A stretch of 64,000 nt of DNA from Tumebacillus sp. BK434 (GCF_004340785.1 NZ_SLXS01000006.1:1-64000), one strand, 5' to 3'. Positions 33,603 through 44,976 are shown, counted from the stretch's first letter. The notes: generated from the letters alone by a model not told the origin. Translations and numbers: made by a program.

Positions 33603-34643
33603 ATGTTGACGGACCGCCAGAAAATCATTTTACAAATACTCGTAGATGATTACATTCTTACGGCTGAACCGGTTGGCTCCCGTACCATCTCCAAACGGCC
33701 GGATGTGTCGATTTCTCCTGCCACCATTCGCAACGAAATGGCAGACCTGGAGGAATTGGGGTACTTGGAACAGCCGCATACGTCAGCCGGGCGCATTCCT
33801 TCGCAAAAAGGATACCGCTTTTATGTGGATCATCTGCTCACGCCGTCAGATGCGGAGCCTGCGTACAGCTCGAACGATCTGCGCATGGAATTCCTGCAGA
33901 AGATCGATCAGATGGAGCAGGTGGTGCAGCAGTCGGCCACGATCTTGTCGTCGCTGACCAATTATACATCGATCGTGCTCGGTCCGAAGCTGATGTCCGC
34001 CAAGCTGCGCCAGATTCAGTTGGTGCCCTTGCAGGACCGCAAGGCGGTCGCGATCATCGTCATGGACAACGGGCATGTGGAGAACCGCATGGTCTCGATC
34101 CCGGACGGGATCGCCGTCGAGTCGATCACCAATTACATCGAGCTCTTGAACCGCAAGCTGGTCGGTGTTCCGATGCCGGAGCTGAAGGCCCGCCTGCACA
34201 CAGAGATCGCGCAGGAGCTGCAGCGCTACTCGCAGCAGTTTGACTCGGCGATGATGCTGTTCGATCAGATGACCGAAGTGCAGGACACCGAACAGTCCAA
34301 ACTGTATCTGGGCGGCACGACGATGATCATGAACCAGCCGGAGTTCCGCACGGTGGAGAAGCTGAAGCCGCTGCTCGACATGTTTGAGCAGACGGAAGAT
34401 CTGGTGCGCCTCGTCGACCCGGCCCATCACAAACCGGGGATACAGATCCGCATCGGTGCGGAAAATGACCACGAGACGTTCCACAACTGCTCGCTGATCA
34501 CCGCCGCCTACACATTAGACGGCAAGCCGGTCGGCACGATCGGCGTCGTCGGACCTACGCGGATGGACTACGCGCGGACGATTATGGTGATGCAGGGCTT
34601 GGCGAACAATCTATCCGCCTTGCTTCAGCATCTGTATAAATAG
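33603..34643 (+). CDS. hrcA: Heat-inducible transcription repressor HrcA
   Basis: This 346-residue repressor has an N-terminal winged helix (LTDRQKIILQILVDDYILT, GSRTISKRPDVSISPATIRNEMADLEELGYL). A central GAF-like dimerisation domain and the C-terminal TIGVVGPTRMDYARTI are typical of HrcA. It binds CIRCE and is activated by chaperonin, so depletion of free chaperonin derepresses the operon. Here its operon also carries an unusual chaperonin gene. ATG 33603 follows AAAGGAG. Confidence 0.97.
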   Translation: MLTDRQKIILQILVDDYILTAEPVGSRTISKRPDVSISPATIRNEMADLEELGYLEQPHTSAGRIPSQKGYRFYVDHLLTPSDAEPAYSSNDLRMEFLQKIDQMEQVVQQSATILSSLTNYTSIVLGPKLMSAKLRQIQLVPLQDRKAVAIIVMDNGHVENRMVSIPDGIAVESITNYIELLNRKLVGVPMPELKARLHTEIAQELQRYSQQFDSAMMLFDQMTEVQDTEQSKLYLGGTTMIMNQPEFRTVEKLKPLLDMFEQTEDLVRLVDPAHHKPGIQIRIGAENDHETFHNCSLITAAYTLDGKPVGTIGVVGPTRMDYARTIMVMQGLANNLSALLQHLYK

Positions 34644-34694
34644 ATGTCGCGTGTCCATACTTGATACGTGCCGTTTTGCTAGTTGTTGTTGCAA

Positions 34695-34730
34695 ATCAAT
34701 AGGGAAGGCCAACCGCTTTCCCTTCTTTTA
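34695..34730 (+). terminator. Weak hairpin between hrcA and the chaperonin gene (possible attenuator or processing site)
   Basis: AGGGAA pairs with TTCCCT around a 13-nt loop, followed by TCTTTT, inside the operon. The short stem would not stop most transcription but could give partial readthrough or mRNA processing. Confidence 0.4.
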
Positions 34731-34747
34731 AATAAGGAGATGTCCCG

Positions 34748-36298
34748 ATGAGTCAGACCCCTGGCAGTCCGAAAGCAAGCGAACAAGACGAGCGCTTATC
34801 CGCACTCTATTCGAACACCACGGCTGTTCGGGCGATTGCATCGGCTGTCGAAGGCACGATCGGCCCTAAAGGGCTCGATACGATGCTCGTCGACACGCAA
34901 GGCAACGTGATCATCACCAATGACGGCGTGACCATCTTAAACAAGATGGAGGTCGTCCACCCCGCCGCGAAAATGCTGATCAACGTCGCATCCGCCCAGC
35001 AGGAGGAGATCGGCGACGGAACGACCACGGCGACGCTGCTCGCTGCCGCCCTGCTGCAGGAAGGCGTAGCTCAGGTTGAGCGCGGCGTGCCGGTGACACG
35101 GGTGATCGAAGGCATTCAAGAAGGCGTGCAGGTAGCGCTGGAACGGATGCAAAGCCGGGCCCGGACGCTCGAAGAGCTGGACGGGGATGTGCTGTATCAG
35201 GTGGCGATGGTGGCAGGGCGCGAGCATCAGGATATCGCGCGCCTCGTCACCGAATCGGCCGGCCTGATCGGATACGACAAGCTGCGCAGAAGCGAGTTTC
35301 GCCTCGCCGACAGCGTGATGGCTGCCGTCGGCGCACAGTCGCAAGTGTTTCAAGGCGCGGTGATCGACAAGCAGCGCATGTCGCCGCAGATGCCCGACCG
35401 CGTGGAACGCGCGCAAGTGCTGATCATCGATGATGAGCTGGACGCGGAAGAGCTGGACAGCGAAGCGTTGGGCACCGAAGCCGGTTTTCTCTTGTACCGG
35501 CAATATAAAGATCAGTTCAGAGCCAACTTGGAACGGCTGGTCGCAGCGGGCGTGACCGCTGTGTTTACCGACCGGGGAGTGTCTCCTGTCGCGGAAGAAG
35601 TGCTGGGCGAAGCGGGCGTGATGATCGTGCAGCGCGTGGCCTCAAAAGACCTGCGCAAGATCGCCGAACATACGGGCGCACGACCGGTCAAACGCACCGG
35701 GATCGCCAAGGAGACAACGGAACTACATAAGTTTTTGGGCTTTGCAGAACTGATCTACGAAGATGAGCGCATGGAGAACATCCGCATCGTCGGAGGCGCG
35801 GGCAAGCCGATGGCGACGATCCTGATCGGCGCTTCCACCGAAGAGGTGGTCGGCGAGCGGCTGCGCATCGCCAAAGATGCCGCAGCGTCCGTCCAGGCGG
35901 CCGTGCGCGGCGGCGTGGTGCCGGGCGGCGGCGCGATCGAGCTGTGGGCGGCGCGCGAAGTGGAGAAGCGGCGGGAGACGGTGCGCGGCATGACCGGATT
36001 CGGCGTCGAAGCGGTGGCGCGCGCCTTGCGCCGCCCGATGACGCAGATCGTGCAGAACGCCGGCTTCAACCCGCTGGAAAAAGTGGAAGAAGCGAACGTG
36101 GCGCAGATCGAGCAGAGTTCGGACGCGTTGGCGATCGACTGCGAAGACGGCTCGGTGGCCGATATGCTGCACAGCGGCGTCTATGACCCGACGCCGGTCA
36201 AACTGCATGCCTTGCAGGCGGCCGGCGAAGTGACGGTGGCGATCATGCGCATCCACACGATCATCCGGATGAAGGATGAATCGGCACAAGAAGACTAA
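34748..36298 (+). CDS. Group III (archaeal-like, TCP-1/thermosome-type) chaperonin
   Basis: This 516-residue chaperonin is not a GroEL orthologue. It reads like thermosome subunits: equatorial GTIGPKGLDTMLVDTQGNVI, ITNDGVTILNKMEVVHPAAK and ATP motif GDGTTTATLLAA, then the apical domain with FLLYRQYKDQFRANL and VAASKDLRKIAEHTGARPV-like sequence. The second ATP region is GERLRIAKDAAASVQAAVRG and GGVVPGGGAIELWAAREVE. It lacks the GGM tail of GroEL. Group II/III chaperonins have a built-in lid and need no GroES. It lies in the hrcA-grpE-dnaK-dnaJ operon under CIRCE. ATG 34748 follows AAGGAG. Known group III members occur in some Firmicutes in just this context. Confidence 0.9.
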   Translation: MSQTPGSPKASEQDERLSALYSNTTAVRAIASAVEGTIGPKGLDTMLVDTQGNVIITNDGVTILNKMEVVHPAAKMLINVASAQQEEIGDGTTTATLLAAALLQEGVAQVERGVPVTRVIEGIQEGVQVALERMQSRARTLEELDGDVLYQVAMVAGREHQDIARLVTESAGLIGYDKLRRSEFRLADSVMAAVGAQSQVFQGAVIDKQRMSPQMPDRVERAQVLIIDDELDAEELDSEALGTEAGFLLYRQYKDQFRANLERLVAAGVTAVFTDRGVSPVAEEVLGEAGVMIVQRVASKDLRKIAEHTGARPVKRTGIAKETTELHKFLGFAELIYEDERMENIRIVGGAGKPMATILIGASTEEVVGERLRIAKDAAASVQAAVRGGVVPGGGAIELWAAREVEKRRETVRGMTGFGVEAVARALRRPMTQIVQNAGFNPLEKVEEANVAQIEQSSDALAIDCEDGSVADMLHSGVYDPTPVKLHALQAAGEVTVAIMRIHTIIRMKDESAQED

Positions 36299-36329
36299 CG
36301 CCGTGTTTACCACGTGAAGGAGGATGAAA

Positions 36330-36896
36330 ATGGAGCAAGAGAACCAGAACCTGCAGGATGATGCGGTGGAAACCGAATCTTCGCAAGCAGCACATGCAGA
36401 TGAGAACGCAGCAGCGCCGGAAACGGATGCGCGCACCCGCGAAGAGCTGATCGCCGAAGTGGCGCGGCTGACGACGGAAGCGGAGGACTTTAAGACCCGC
36501 TACCTGCGCGCCCAAGCCGATTTTGACAACTTCCGCCGCAGAAGCCGTCAGGAAAAAGACGAGTTTGCCGCCTATGCCAACGTGAAGCTGATCGAGGAGC
36601 TGCTCCCCGTGCTCGACACGTTTGAGATGGCGATGAAAACGAACGCGGAGACCGATGTCAAGTCGCTGCTCACCGGCGTCGAGATGGTCTTCCGCCAGCT
36701 GACCGGCGCGCTGGAGAAACAAGGCTTGTCTGCGATCGAAGCGGTCGGCCAGCCGTTTGACCCCAACCTGCACGAAGGCATCATGCAGGTCGCGTCTGAC
36801 GAATATCCGTCCAACACCGTCGTCCAGGAACTGCGCAAAGGCTACAAAGTCAAAGACAAAGTCGTGCGCCCGTCGATGGTGCAAGTCAGCCAATAA
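36330..36896 (+). CDS. grpE: Nucleotide exchange factor GrpE
   Basis: This 188-residue protein has an acidic, disordered N-terminus (about 1-45), a long coiled coil (EELIAEVARLTTEAEDFKTRYLRAQADFDNFRRR) and the C-terminal beta wing with GQPFDPNLHEGIMQVASDEYP and GYKVKDKVVRPSMVQVS. It exchanges ADP for ATP on DnaK. ATG 36330 is preferred over ATG 36324 because AAGGAGG (36317-36323) is at proper spacing only for the former. It follows the chaperonin by 31 bp. Confidence 0.97.
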   Translation: MEQENQNLQDDAVETESSQAAHADENAAAPETDARTREELIAEVARLTTEAEDFKTRYLRAQADFDNFRRRSRQEKDEFAAYANVKLIEELLPVLDTFEMAMKTNAETDVKSLLTGVEMVFRQLTGALEKQGLSAIEAVGQPFDPNLHEGIMQVASDEYPSNTVVQELRKGYKVKDKVVRPSMVQVSQ

Positions 36897-36944
36897 CACC
36901 GTGCACCCATTCCTTTTCATACACCAAACAACAAACGAACTTAA

Positions 36945-38795
<1,851 letters not shown>

Positions 38796-38805
38796 GTGAG
38801 TGCTC

Positions 38806-39927
38806 GTGAGTAAACGAGATTTTTACGAAGTGTTGGGCGTCGGCAAAGAAGCGACGCCCGATGAGATCAAGAAAGCATACCGCAAAGCGGCCAGGCAATA
38901 CCACCCGGACGTCAACAAAGACGATCCGAGCGCAGCCGACAAGTTCAAAGAAGTGACCGAAGCGTACGAAGTGCTGTCCGACAGCGACAAGCGCGCCCGT
39001 TATGACCGCTTTGGTCATCAGGACCCGAATGCGTTTGGCGGCGGCGGTGCAGACGGCTTCGGCGGCGGCTTTGGCGACATTTTTGACATGTTCTTCGGCG
39101 GCGGTGGCGGCGGGCGGCAGAGAGGCGGCCCGCAGCGCGGCCAGGACCTGCAGTTCCAGATGCAGATCGACTTCAAAGAAGCGGCGTTTGGCGCAGATAA
39201 AGAAGTCGAGATCCCGCGCTGGGAAGAGTGCGACACCTGCCAAGGCTCCGGCGCCAAGCCGGGCACGAACGTCTCGCAGTGCGGCACCTGCCACGGCTCC
39301 GGCCAGCAGGAGCAGGTGATCTCCACGCCGCTCGGCCGGATGGTCAACCGCACGACCTGCCGCACCTGCGGCGGTTCGGGGAAAAAGATCGAGCAGCGCT
39401 GCGGCACCTGCCACGGCGAAGGGAAAGTCCGCAAGCGCCGCAAGATCAAAGTCAACATTCCGGCCGGCGTCGATTCCGGCAACCGCATCCGCATTCCGGG
39501 CGCGGGCGAGATGGGGCAAAAAGGCGGCCCGCAAGGCGACCTGTTCATCGTCTTCGTGGTGCGCGACCATGACTTCTTCGAGCGCGACGGCGAAGATGTG
39601 CACTGCCAGGTGCCGGTGACCTTTGTGCAAGCGGCGCTCGGCGATGAGATCGAAGTGCCGACGATCGACGGCAAGGTGAAGATGAAGATCCCGCCGGGCA
39701 CCCAGTCTGGCAAAGTGTTCCGCCTGCGCGGGCACGGGATTCCGTATCTGAACCGCAACAACACGCGCGGTGACCAGCATGTGCATGTGGTCGTGGTTAC
39801 CCCGACCAACCTGAACGACAAGCAAAAGGACCTCTTGCGCGAACTGGCCGCCTCGATGGGCGAAGAGACGCACGAGCAGGAACGCTCGCTGTTCGAACGG
39901 TTGAAATCAGCTTTTTTAGGCGACTGA
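38806..39927 (+). CDS. dnaJ: Co-chaperone DnaJ (Hsp40)
   Basis: This 373-residue type I DnaJ has a J domain with HPD ([12 protein letters not shown]), a G/F-rich linker ([20 protein letters not shown]), four CxxCxGxG zinc repeats ([42 protein letters not shown]) and the C-terminal substrate domain. It stimulates DnaK ATPase and delivers substrate. GTG 38806 gives the normal N-terminus [13 protein letters not shown] 38800 would add two residues. It starts 10 bp after dnaK. Confidence 0.98.
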   Translation: MSKRDFYEVLGVGKEATPDEIKKAYRKAARQYHPDVNKDDPSAADKFKEVTEAYEVLSDSDKRARYDRFGHQDPNAFGGGGADGFGGGFGDIFDMFFGGGGGGRQRGGPQRGQDLQFQMQIDFKEAAFGADKEVEIPRWEECDTCQGSGAKPGTNVSQCGTCHGSGQQEQVISTPLGRMVNRTTCRTCGGSGKKIEQRCGTCHGEGKVRKRRKIKVNIPAGVDSGNRIRIPGAGEMGQKGGPQGDLFIVFVVRDHDFFERDGEDVHCQVPVTFVQAALGDEIEVPTIDGKVKMKIPPGTQSGKVFRLRGHGIPYLNRNNTRGDQHVHVVVVTPTNLNDKQKDLLRELAASMGEETHEQERSLFERLKSAFLGD

Positions 39928-39934
39928 TCTTTCC

Positions 39935-39990
39935 ATCCACAGGAGAGGAGGATGCTCCGATTTTGGGGCATCCTATCACCTGTGGATTTT
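39935..39990 (+). terminator. Stem-loop between dnaJ and prmA (partial terminator)
   Basis: ATCCACAGG (39935-39943) pairs with CCTGTGGAT (39979-39987), with an inner AGGATGC/GCATCCT stem, followed by TTTT. It may reduce readthrough from the chaperone genes into the translation genes. Confidence 0.5.
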
Positions 39991-40010
39991 CACATGAGGA
40001 GGACGTTTTT

Positions 40011-40955
40011 ATGAAGTGGGCTGAAGTACAAGTCTCCACCACGCAAGAGGTGATCGAAGCGGTTTCGGCGATTCTGGAGCGATACGGCGCGACGGGCGTC
40101 GTCATCGAGGACAGCAGCGACTTGACCCGCACGTGGGAAGATCGCTATGGCGAAATCTACGGGCTGAACCCGGCCGATTTTCCGGAATCGGGCGTGCGTG
40201 TGAAGGCGTATGTCTCGCTGGAGACGTGGCAGGAAGCGATGCTTGCGGAGATTCAGGCGGAAGTGACCGCCTTGGCCGAACTCGGGCTCGACCCGGCGCC
40301 GGGTCTCGTGACAGTTCGCATCGCCGATGAGGAAGAATGGGCGGATGAGTGGAAAAAATACTACCATCCGGTGCGCGTGACCGAGCGCTTGACGATCAAG
40401 CCGACGTGGGAGGAATATGTGCCGGAGCGCGAGGATGAGATCATCATCGAGCTCGACCCGGGCATGGCGTTTGGCACCGGCACGCACCCGACGACCGCGC
40501 TGTGCATGCGCACGCTGGAGCGCGTCCTCAAGCCGGGCGACACCGTCGTCGATGTCGGCGCCGGAACGGGCATCCTTTCCATCGCCTGCGCGAAGCTGGG
40601 GGCAGAGCGGGTGCTGGCGCTCGACCTCGACCCGGTGGCGGTGCAAGTCGCCGGCGAAAACATCGAGCTGAACGGCGAGAGCGGGAAAGTCACCGTCCGC
40701 GCCAACGACCTGCTGCAAGGCGTGACCGAGCGATTCGACGTGGTCGTCGCGAACATCCTGGCCGAGATCATCCTGCTGATGATCCCAAGTGCCGCCGCCG
40801 TGATGAAAGAGAACGCCACCTTGATCACGTCGGGCATCATCAAGGAGAAGGCCGAACTGGTGCGCACCGCCTTGCAGGAGCACGGCTTTGCCATCACCGA
40901 TACGATCACCGAAGAAGACTGGGTTGCGCTCGTGGCCAAACTCGAGAGGAGCTGA
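40011..40955 (+). CDS. prmA: Ribosomal protein L11 methyltransferase
   Basis: This 314-residue SAM-dependent enzyme has the N-terminal L11-binding unit (WAEVQVSTTQEVIEAVSAIL), then EEWADEWKKYYHPVRVTERL, MAFGTGTHPTTALCMRTLER, SAM motif I VVDVGAGTGILSIACAKLGA and the VVANILAEIILLM motif. It trimethylates L11. ATG 40011 follows GAGGAGG. In Bacillales it lies after dnaJ, as here. A stem-loop precedes it, so its level may differ from dnaJ. Confidence 0.96.
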   Translation: MKWAEVQVSTTQEVIEAVSAILERYGATGVVIEDSSDLTRTWEDRYGEIYGLNPADFPESGVRVKAYVSLETWQEAMLAEIQAEVTALAELGLDPAPGLVTVRIADEEEWADEWKKYYHPVRVTERLTIKPTWEEYVPEREDEIIIELDPGMAFGTGTHPTTALCMRTLERVLKPGDTVVDVGAGTGILSIACAKLGAERVLALDLDPVAVQVAGENIELNGESGKVTVRANDLLQGVTERFDVVVANILAEIILLMIPSAAAVMKENATLITSGIIKEKAELVRTALQEHGFAITDTITEEDWVALVAKLERS

Positions 40956-40961
40956 GCAAAC

Positions 40962-41705
40962 GTGCAGCGCTATTTTGTGGAGCCGGAAGGAATTCAAGGG
41001 GATAGGGTGACGATCACCGGTGATGATGTCAAACACATCGTCCGCGTCATGCGCATGGAGCCGGGCGATGAAGTGATCGTCTGTGACGGGGTCGGACACG
41101 CCTACCGCGTGGAGCTGACCGGGCTTGGCAGCGAGCAGGTCACCGGCCGCATCGCGGAACGGCTGGCGGGCACTTCGGAAGCGCGCGTAAAAATTACCTT
41201 GGCGCAAGGCTTGCCAAAAGGTGATAAAATGGATTTGATTGTCCAAAAAGGCACAGAAGCGGGCATTTCCCGCTTCCTGCCCGTGGAGATGGCGCGCTGC
41301 ATCGTGCAGTACGACAACAAAAAGGAACAAAAGCGCCGTGAGCGCTGGCAGAAGATCGCCAAAGAAGCGGCAGAGCAGGCGCACCGCACGATCATCCCAT
41401 CGGTCGGGGTCGGGATGACGTTCAAGCAGCTCTTGAATCATCTCGATGGATTTGACCTGGTGATCGTGCCGTACGAAGGGGAAAAAGCGCGCGGACTGCG
41501 CGACGTGCTGCAGGAACATGGGCAGCCGGAGCACATCTGCGTGGTGATCGGACCGGAAGGCGGGATCGCCGACGGCGAGATCGAAGCGGCGCTGGCGGCG
41601 GGAGCGATTCCCGTGACGCTGGGTCCGCGCATCATGCGCACCGAAACGGCCGGCCTCGTCGCCGCAGCTTGTATCTGCTATCAATTTGGCGAGATGGGAG
41701 GGTAA
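40962..41705 (+). CDS. rsmE: 16S rRNA m3U1498 methyltransferase
   Basis: This 247-residue SPOUT-class methyltransferase has an N-terminal PUA-like part (MQRYFVEPEGIQGDRVTITGDDVKHIVRVMRM), ITLAQGLPKGDKMDLIVQKGTEAG, the trefoil-knot SAM segment VVIGPEGGIADGEIEAALAA, and LGPRIMRTETAGLVAAACI. It methylates U1498 of 16S rRNA. It starts at GTG 40962, six bases after prmA, and ends 3 bases before mtaB, so the three are co-transcribed. Confidence 0.95.
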   Translation: MQRYFVEPEGIQGDRVTITGDDVKHIVRVMRMEPGDEVIVCDGVGHAYRVELTGLGSEQVTGRIAERLAGTSEARVKITLAQGLPKGDKMDLIVQKGTEAGISRFLPVEMARCIVQYDNKKEQKRRERWQKIAKEAAEQAHRTIIPSVGVGMTFKQLLNHLDGFDLVIVPYEGEKARGLRDVLQEHGQPEHICVVIGPEGGIADGEIEAALAAGAIPVTLGPRIMRTETAGLVAAACICYQFGEMGG

Positions 41706-41708
41706 GCC

Positions 41709-43088
41709 ATGAGCACAGTAGCTTTTCATACGCTGGGATGCAAAGTAAACTCGTACGACACAGAAGCGATCTGGCATCTGTTTCGCGAGAAAGGATATGC
41801 GCAAGTCGAATTTGATGACATGGCAGACGTCTATGTGATCAACACCTGCACCGTCACCAACACCGGAGACAAGAAATCGCGTCAGATGATTCGCCGCGCG
41901 ATCCGCAAGAACCCGGAGGCGACCGTCGTCGTCACCGGCTGTTATGCGCAGGTGGCGCCAGATGAGATTTTGGAGATTCCGGGTGTGGACCTCGTCATCG
42001 GCACGCAGGGGCGCGAGCAGATCATCGAGTACGTGGAGCAGGCGCAGTCGGAGAAGAACCCGTTTAAAGTGGTCGCGTCCGTCCGCAAGCAACGTCATTT
42101 CGAGGAGCTCGACGTGCCGTCGTTCAATGACCGAACGCGGGCGTCGCTGAAGATTCAGGAAGGATGTAACAATTTCTGCACCTTCTGTATTATCCCGTAT
42201 TCCCGCGGCTTCATTCGTTCCCGCGATCCGCAAAACGTGATCAAGCAGGCGAAGAAACTGGTCGAGGCGGGGTACTACGAGATCGTGCTGACCGGTATCC
42301 ACACCGGCGGCTACGGCGACGATCTGGAGAACTACAACCTGGCCGACCTGCTGGTCGACCTCGAGCGCGAGGTGCCGGAGATCCGCCGCATCCGCATCTC
42401 TTCGATCGAAGCCTCGGAGCTCGATGACAAGATGATCGACGTGCTGACCCGTTCGAAGAAAGTCGTCCGCCATCTGCACATTCCGCTGCAGTCCGGCTCG
42501 AATCGCGTGCTGGACCGTATGAACCGCAAGTACACCGTCGAGCAGTTCGCCGAGCGCCTGCAAGCGGTGCGCGTGGCGCTGCCGGAGCTGGCGGTCACGT
42601 CTGACGTCATCGTCGGCTTCCCCGGCGAGACGGCGGAAGACTTCGAGAACACGTATCATTTTATTCAAGATCAGCATTTTGCCGACCTGCATGTGTTCCC
42701 GTACTCGGCGCGCAATTTCACGCCGGCGGCGAAATACAAAGATCAGGTGCCGGAGCGGGAGAAAGAGGCGCGGGTGACCCGTTTGATTCAACTGGCCAAC
42801 TCCCTGCAGGTGCAGTATTCGGCCAAGTTCATCGGGCAGACGCTGGAAGTGATCCCGGAAGAGCGCGATGAGACGGGCAAGCTGATCGGCTACACCGACA
42901 ACTACATCAAAGTCCAGTTCGACGGTGATGACGAGCTGCTCGGCGAGATCTGCGCGATCCGCCTTGATGCGGCCGGCCCGGAGCTTTCGCAAGGCACGTT
43001 CGTGGAACGCCTGACCTTCACGGAGCGTGAGGAGCCGGAAGTTCCGGCCAACCCGTTTGCCGGTGCGATGGAGCTGGAGATGATCTAA
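41709..43088 (+). CDS. mtaB: tRNA t6A37 methylthiotransferase MtaB
   Basis: This 459-residue radical-SAM protein has an N-terminal MTTase domain with three cluster cysteines (LGCKVNSYDTEAIW, VINTCTVTNTGDKKS, VVTGCYAQ), the radical-SAM CNNFCTFCIIPYSRG motif and a C-terminal TRAM domain. It converts t6A37 to ms2t6A37 in ANN-decoding tRNAs. It corresponds to B. subtilis YqeV at the same locus. ATG 41709 follows GGGAGGG. A terminator follows at 43098. Confidence 0.95.
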   Translation: MSTVAFHTLGCKVNSYDTEAIWHLFREKGYAQVEFDDMADVYVINTCTVTNTGDKKSRQMIRRAIRKNPEATVVVTGCYAQVAPDEILEIPGVDLVIGTQGREQIIEYVEQAQSEKNPFKVVASVRKQRHFEELDVPSFNDRTRASLKIQEGCNNFCTFCIIPYSRGFIRSRDPQNVIKQAKKLVEAGYYEIVLTGIHTGGYGDDLENYNLADLLVDLEREVPEIRRIRISSIEASELDDKMIDVLTRSKKVVRHLHIPLQSGSNRVLDRMNRKYTVEQFAERLQAVRVALPELAVTSDVIVGFPGETAEDFENTYHFIQDQHFADLHVFPYSARNFTPAAKYKDQVPEREKEARVTRLIQLANSLQVQYSAKFIGQTLEVIPEERDETGKLIGYTDNYIKVQFDGDDELLGEICAIRLDAAGPELSQGTFVERLTFTEREEPEVPANPFAGAMELEMI

Positions 43089-43097
43089 ATCTGCAGC

Positions 43098-43129
43098 AAC
43101 AGCCCTCGTCTTGATTGAGGGCTGTTTTT
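43098..43129 (+). terminator. Terminator of the hrcA-mtaB operon
   Basis: AACAGCCCTC and GAGGGCTGTT form a 10-bp stem, followed by TTTC. Confidence 0.93.
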
Positions 43130-43184
43130 CTTGGAACATGGAAATGATATAATAACGATCGAGTTTGCCAGAGGAGGTAAAATA

Positions 43185-43943
43185 ATGAACGAGATCCTTT
43201 CCCAAGCAAAAGCAGCGGTTGAAGCTGCGATTGGTTCTGTACATATCGAAACAGGCGCGTACACGCCGGTGCCGGCGTCGGAAGCGACGATGATCATCGA
43301 CCACACGCTGCTCAAGGCGGACGCATCCCCGGAGGCGATCGACAAGCTGTGCGAAGAAGCACGCACCTACCACTTCTTCTCGGTCTGCGTCAATCCGGTC
43401 TATGTGCCGCGGGCAGCCAAAAACCTTGCCGGCAGCAAGGTCAAAGTCTGCACCGTCATCGGCTTCCCGCTGGGCGCGAACACGACGGAGGTCAAAGCGT
43501 TCGAAGCGCAGGACGCTGTGGCTAAAGGCGCGCATGAAGTGGACATGGTCATCTCCGTCGGCCTGCTCAAAGCGGGCGAACTGAAAGCGGTCTACGAAGA
43601 CATCAAAGCGGTGGTCGACGCGGTCGGCGATCAGGCGCTGACCAAAGTGATCATCGAAACATCCCTGCTCACCGATCTGGAAAAAGCGATCGCTTCGCTG
43701 CTGACGGCAGCGGCCGGCGCTGATTTTGTGAAAACGTCGACCGGCTTCTCCACCGGCGGCGCGACTCCGGAAGACGTGTCGCTGATGCGCGCGGCTGTCG
43801 GCCCGCACGTCGGCGTCAAAGCTTCCGGCGGCGTGCGCTCGCTGGAAGATGCGGTCAGCGTGATGAACGCCGGCGCCAACCGCCTCGGCTGCTCGGCCGG
43901 CGTGGCGATCGCTCAAGGCCAGACCGCCAAGTCCAGCTACTGA
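43185..43943 (+). CDS. deoC: Deoxyribose-phosphate aldolase
   Basis: This 252-residue TIM-barrel aldolase has [22 protein letters not shown], the catalytic lysine segment [28 protein letters not shown] (Schiff-base Lys) and [15 protein letters not shown]. It cleaves 2-deoxyribose-5-phosphate to acetaldehyde and glyceraldehyde-3-phosphate. About 30 residues precede the usual start. ATG 43185 has GAGGAGGT upstream, and a TATAAT at 43148-43153 may belong to its promoter. The stop lies 3 bp from the convergent transporter stop; no terminator is evident there. Confidence 0.96.
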   Translation: MNEILSQAKAAVEAAIGSVHIETGAYTPVPASEATMIIDHTLLKADASPEAIDKLCEEARTYHFFSVCVNPVYVPRAAKNLAGSKVKVCTVIGFPLGANTTEVKAFEAQDAVAKGAHEVDMVISVGLLKAGELKAVYEDIKAVVDAVGDQALTKVIIETSLLTDLEKAIASLLTAAAGADFVKTSTGFSTGGATPEDVSLMRAAVGPHVGVKASGGVRSLEDAVSVMNAGANRLGCSAGVAIAQGQTAKSSY

Positions 43944-43946
43944 TCG

Positions 43947-44888
43947 CTACGGTTTCACCGTGCGGTCGGGCATCAGCCAGACCACGAGATCGGCGTACCA
44001 TTTCGTAAACGGCCAGACCGCAAGCGACGAGATCACGTTAAACAGCAGGTGTGACGTTGCGACCTGCACGCCGATGTTGTCGGAGAACAGCCGGCACAGA
44101 TCGGCGAGCGCGGAGATGAACGGCAGGAAGATCAGCACGCCGAGCACATTTAAGATCACATGCGCCAGCGCCACCCGCTTCGCATTCAGCGGTTGGCCGA
44201 TCGCGGCGAGCACCGACGTGATGCAGGTGCCGATGTTGTTGCCGAGGATGATCGCGATCGCCCCTTCGAGGCCGATCAGCCCTTGTCCGGCCAAAACGAT
44301 CGTCAGCATCGTCGTCGCCGTCGAGGACGTGATGATCGCCGTCAGCACACACCCGGCGAGCACACCGAGCAGCGGGTGATGTGAAGACTCGGCGAGGATG
44401 TCTTTAAACCACGGCATCTGGCTGAGCGGGGCCAGCGCCCGTTCGATCAGCTCCAGCGCGAGGAAGATCGCCGCAAAGCCGAGCACGGCGAGCCCGATGT
44501 ACTTGTAGGTGCCGCGCAGTACCAGCGACAGGATGACGCCGATGACCACCGACGGAATGATCAGCATGTCGAGGTCGAAGGACAGCATCTGCGTGGTAAA
44601 GGTCGTCCCGATGTTGGTGCCGAGGATGACGCCAAGCGAGTCGGCAAACGTCATCACCCCGGCGGAGACGAGGCCGATCGAGATGATGCTGACCCCGGCG
44701 CTGGAGTGGATCAGCGCCGACAGCGCCGTGCCGGTGACGAGGCCGCGGGTCGGAGTTTTGACAAAGCGGGAGATGATCTGCGGCAGGCGGTCGATCGCCA
44801 TGCGCTCCATCCCGGTGCGCATGATCCACATCCCCGCCAAAAAGCCGGACATGCCGAGCACAAACAGCAAAAGAGACTTCCAAATCAT
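43947..44888 (-). CDS. Na/Pi cotransporter family protein (YqeW-like)
   Basis: This 313-residue integral membrane protein has two inverted Na/Pi-cotransporter repeats: ALIHSSAGVSIISIG with LGTNIGTTFTTQML, and AIITSSTATTMLTIVLA with LGNNIGTCITSVLAAIG. The QSSS signature of the animal and Vibrio transporters appears here as HSS and TSS. Uptake of phosphate with sodium is the family role, but for YqeW-like proteins the substrate is not proven. No PhoU-like domain is attached. It is monocistronic on the minus strand between deoC and an RlmI-type gene. Confidence 0.88.
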   Translation of the reverse strand: MIWKSLLLFVLGMSGFLAGMWIMRTGMERMAIDRLPQIISRFVKTPTRGLVTGTALSALIHSSAGVSIISIGLVSAGVMTFADSLGVILGTNIGTTFTTQMLSFDLDMLIIPSVVIGVILSLVLRGTYKYIGLAVLGFAAIFLALELIERALAPLSQMPWFKDILAESSHHPLLGVLAGCVLTAIITSSTATTMLTIVLAGQGLIGLEGAIAIILGNNIGTCITSVLAAIGQPLNAKRVALAHVILNVLGVLIFLPFISALADLCRLFSDNIGVQVATSHLLFNVISSLAVWPFTKWYADLVVWLMPDRTVKP

Positions 44889-44976
44889 ATCGATTCCCTC
44901 CAGGACGCAGATGTTCTACATGATGCTTATGCAGACTCGTCCACAGACTTGTACGATTTAAAGGAGATCTGTCACT

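Noticed and set aside
39990-43916. Open frame of about 1300 codons opposite prmA, rsmE, mtaB and deoC
   Set aside because: It runs antisense across four certain genes and has no start signal or recognisable domain.
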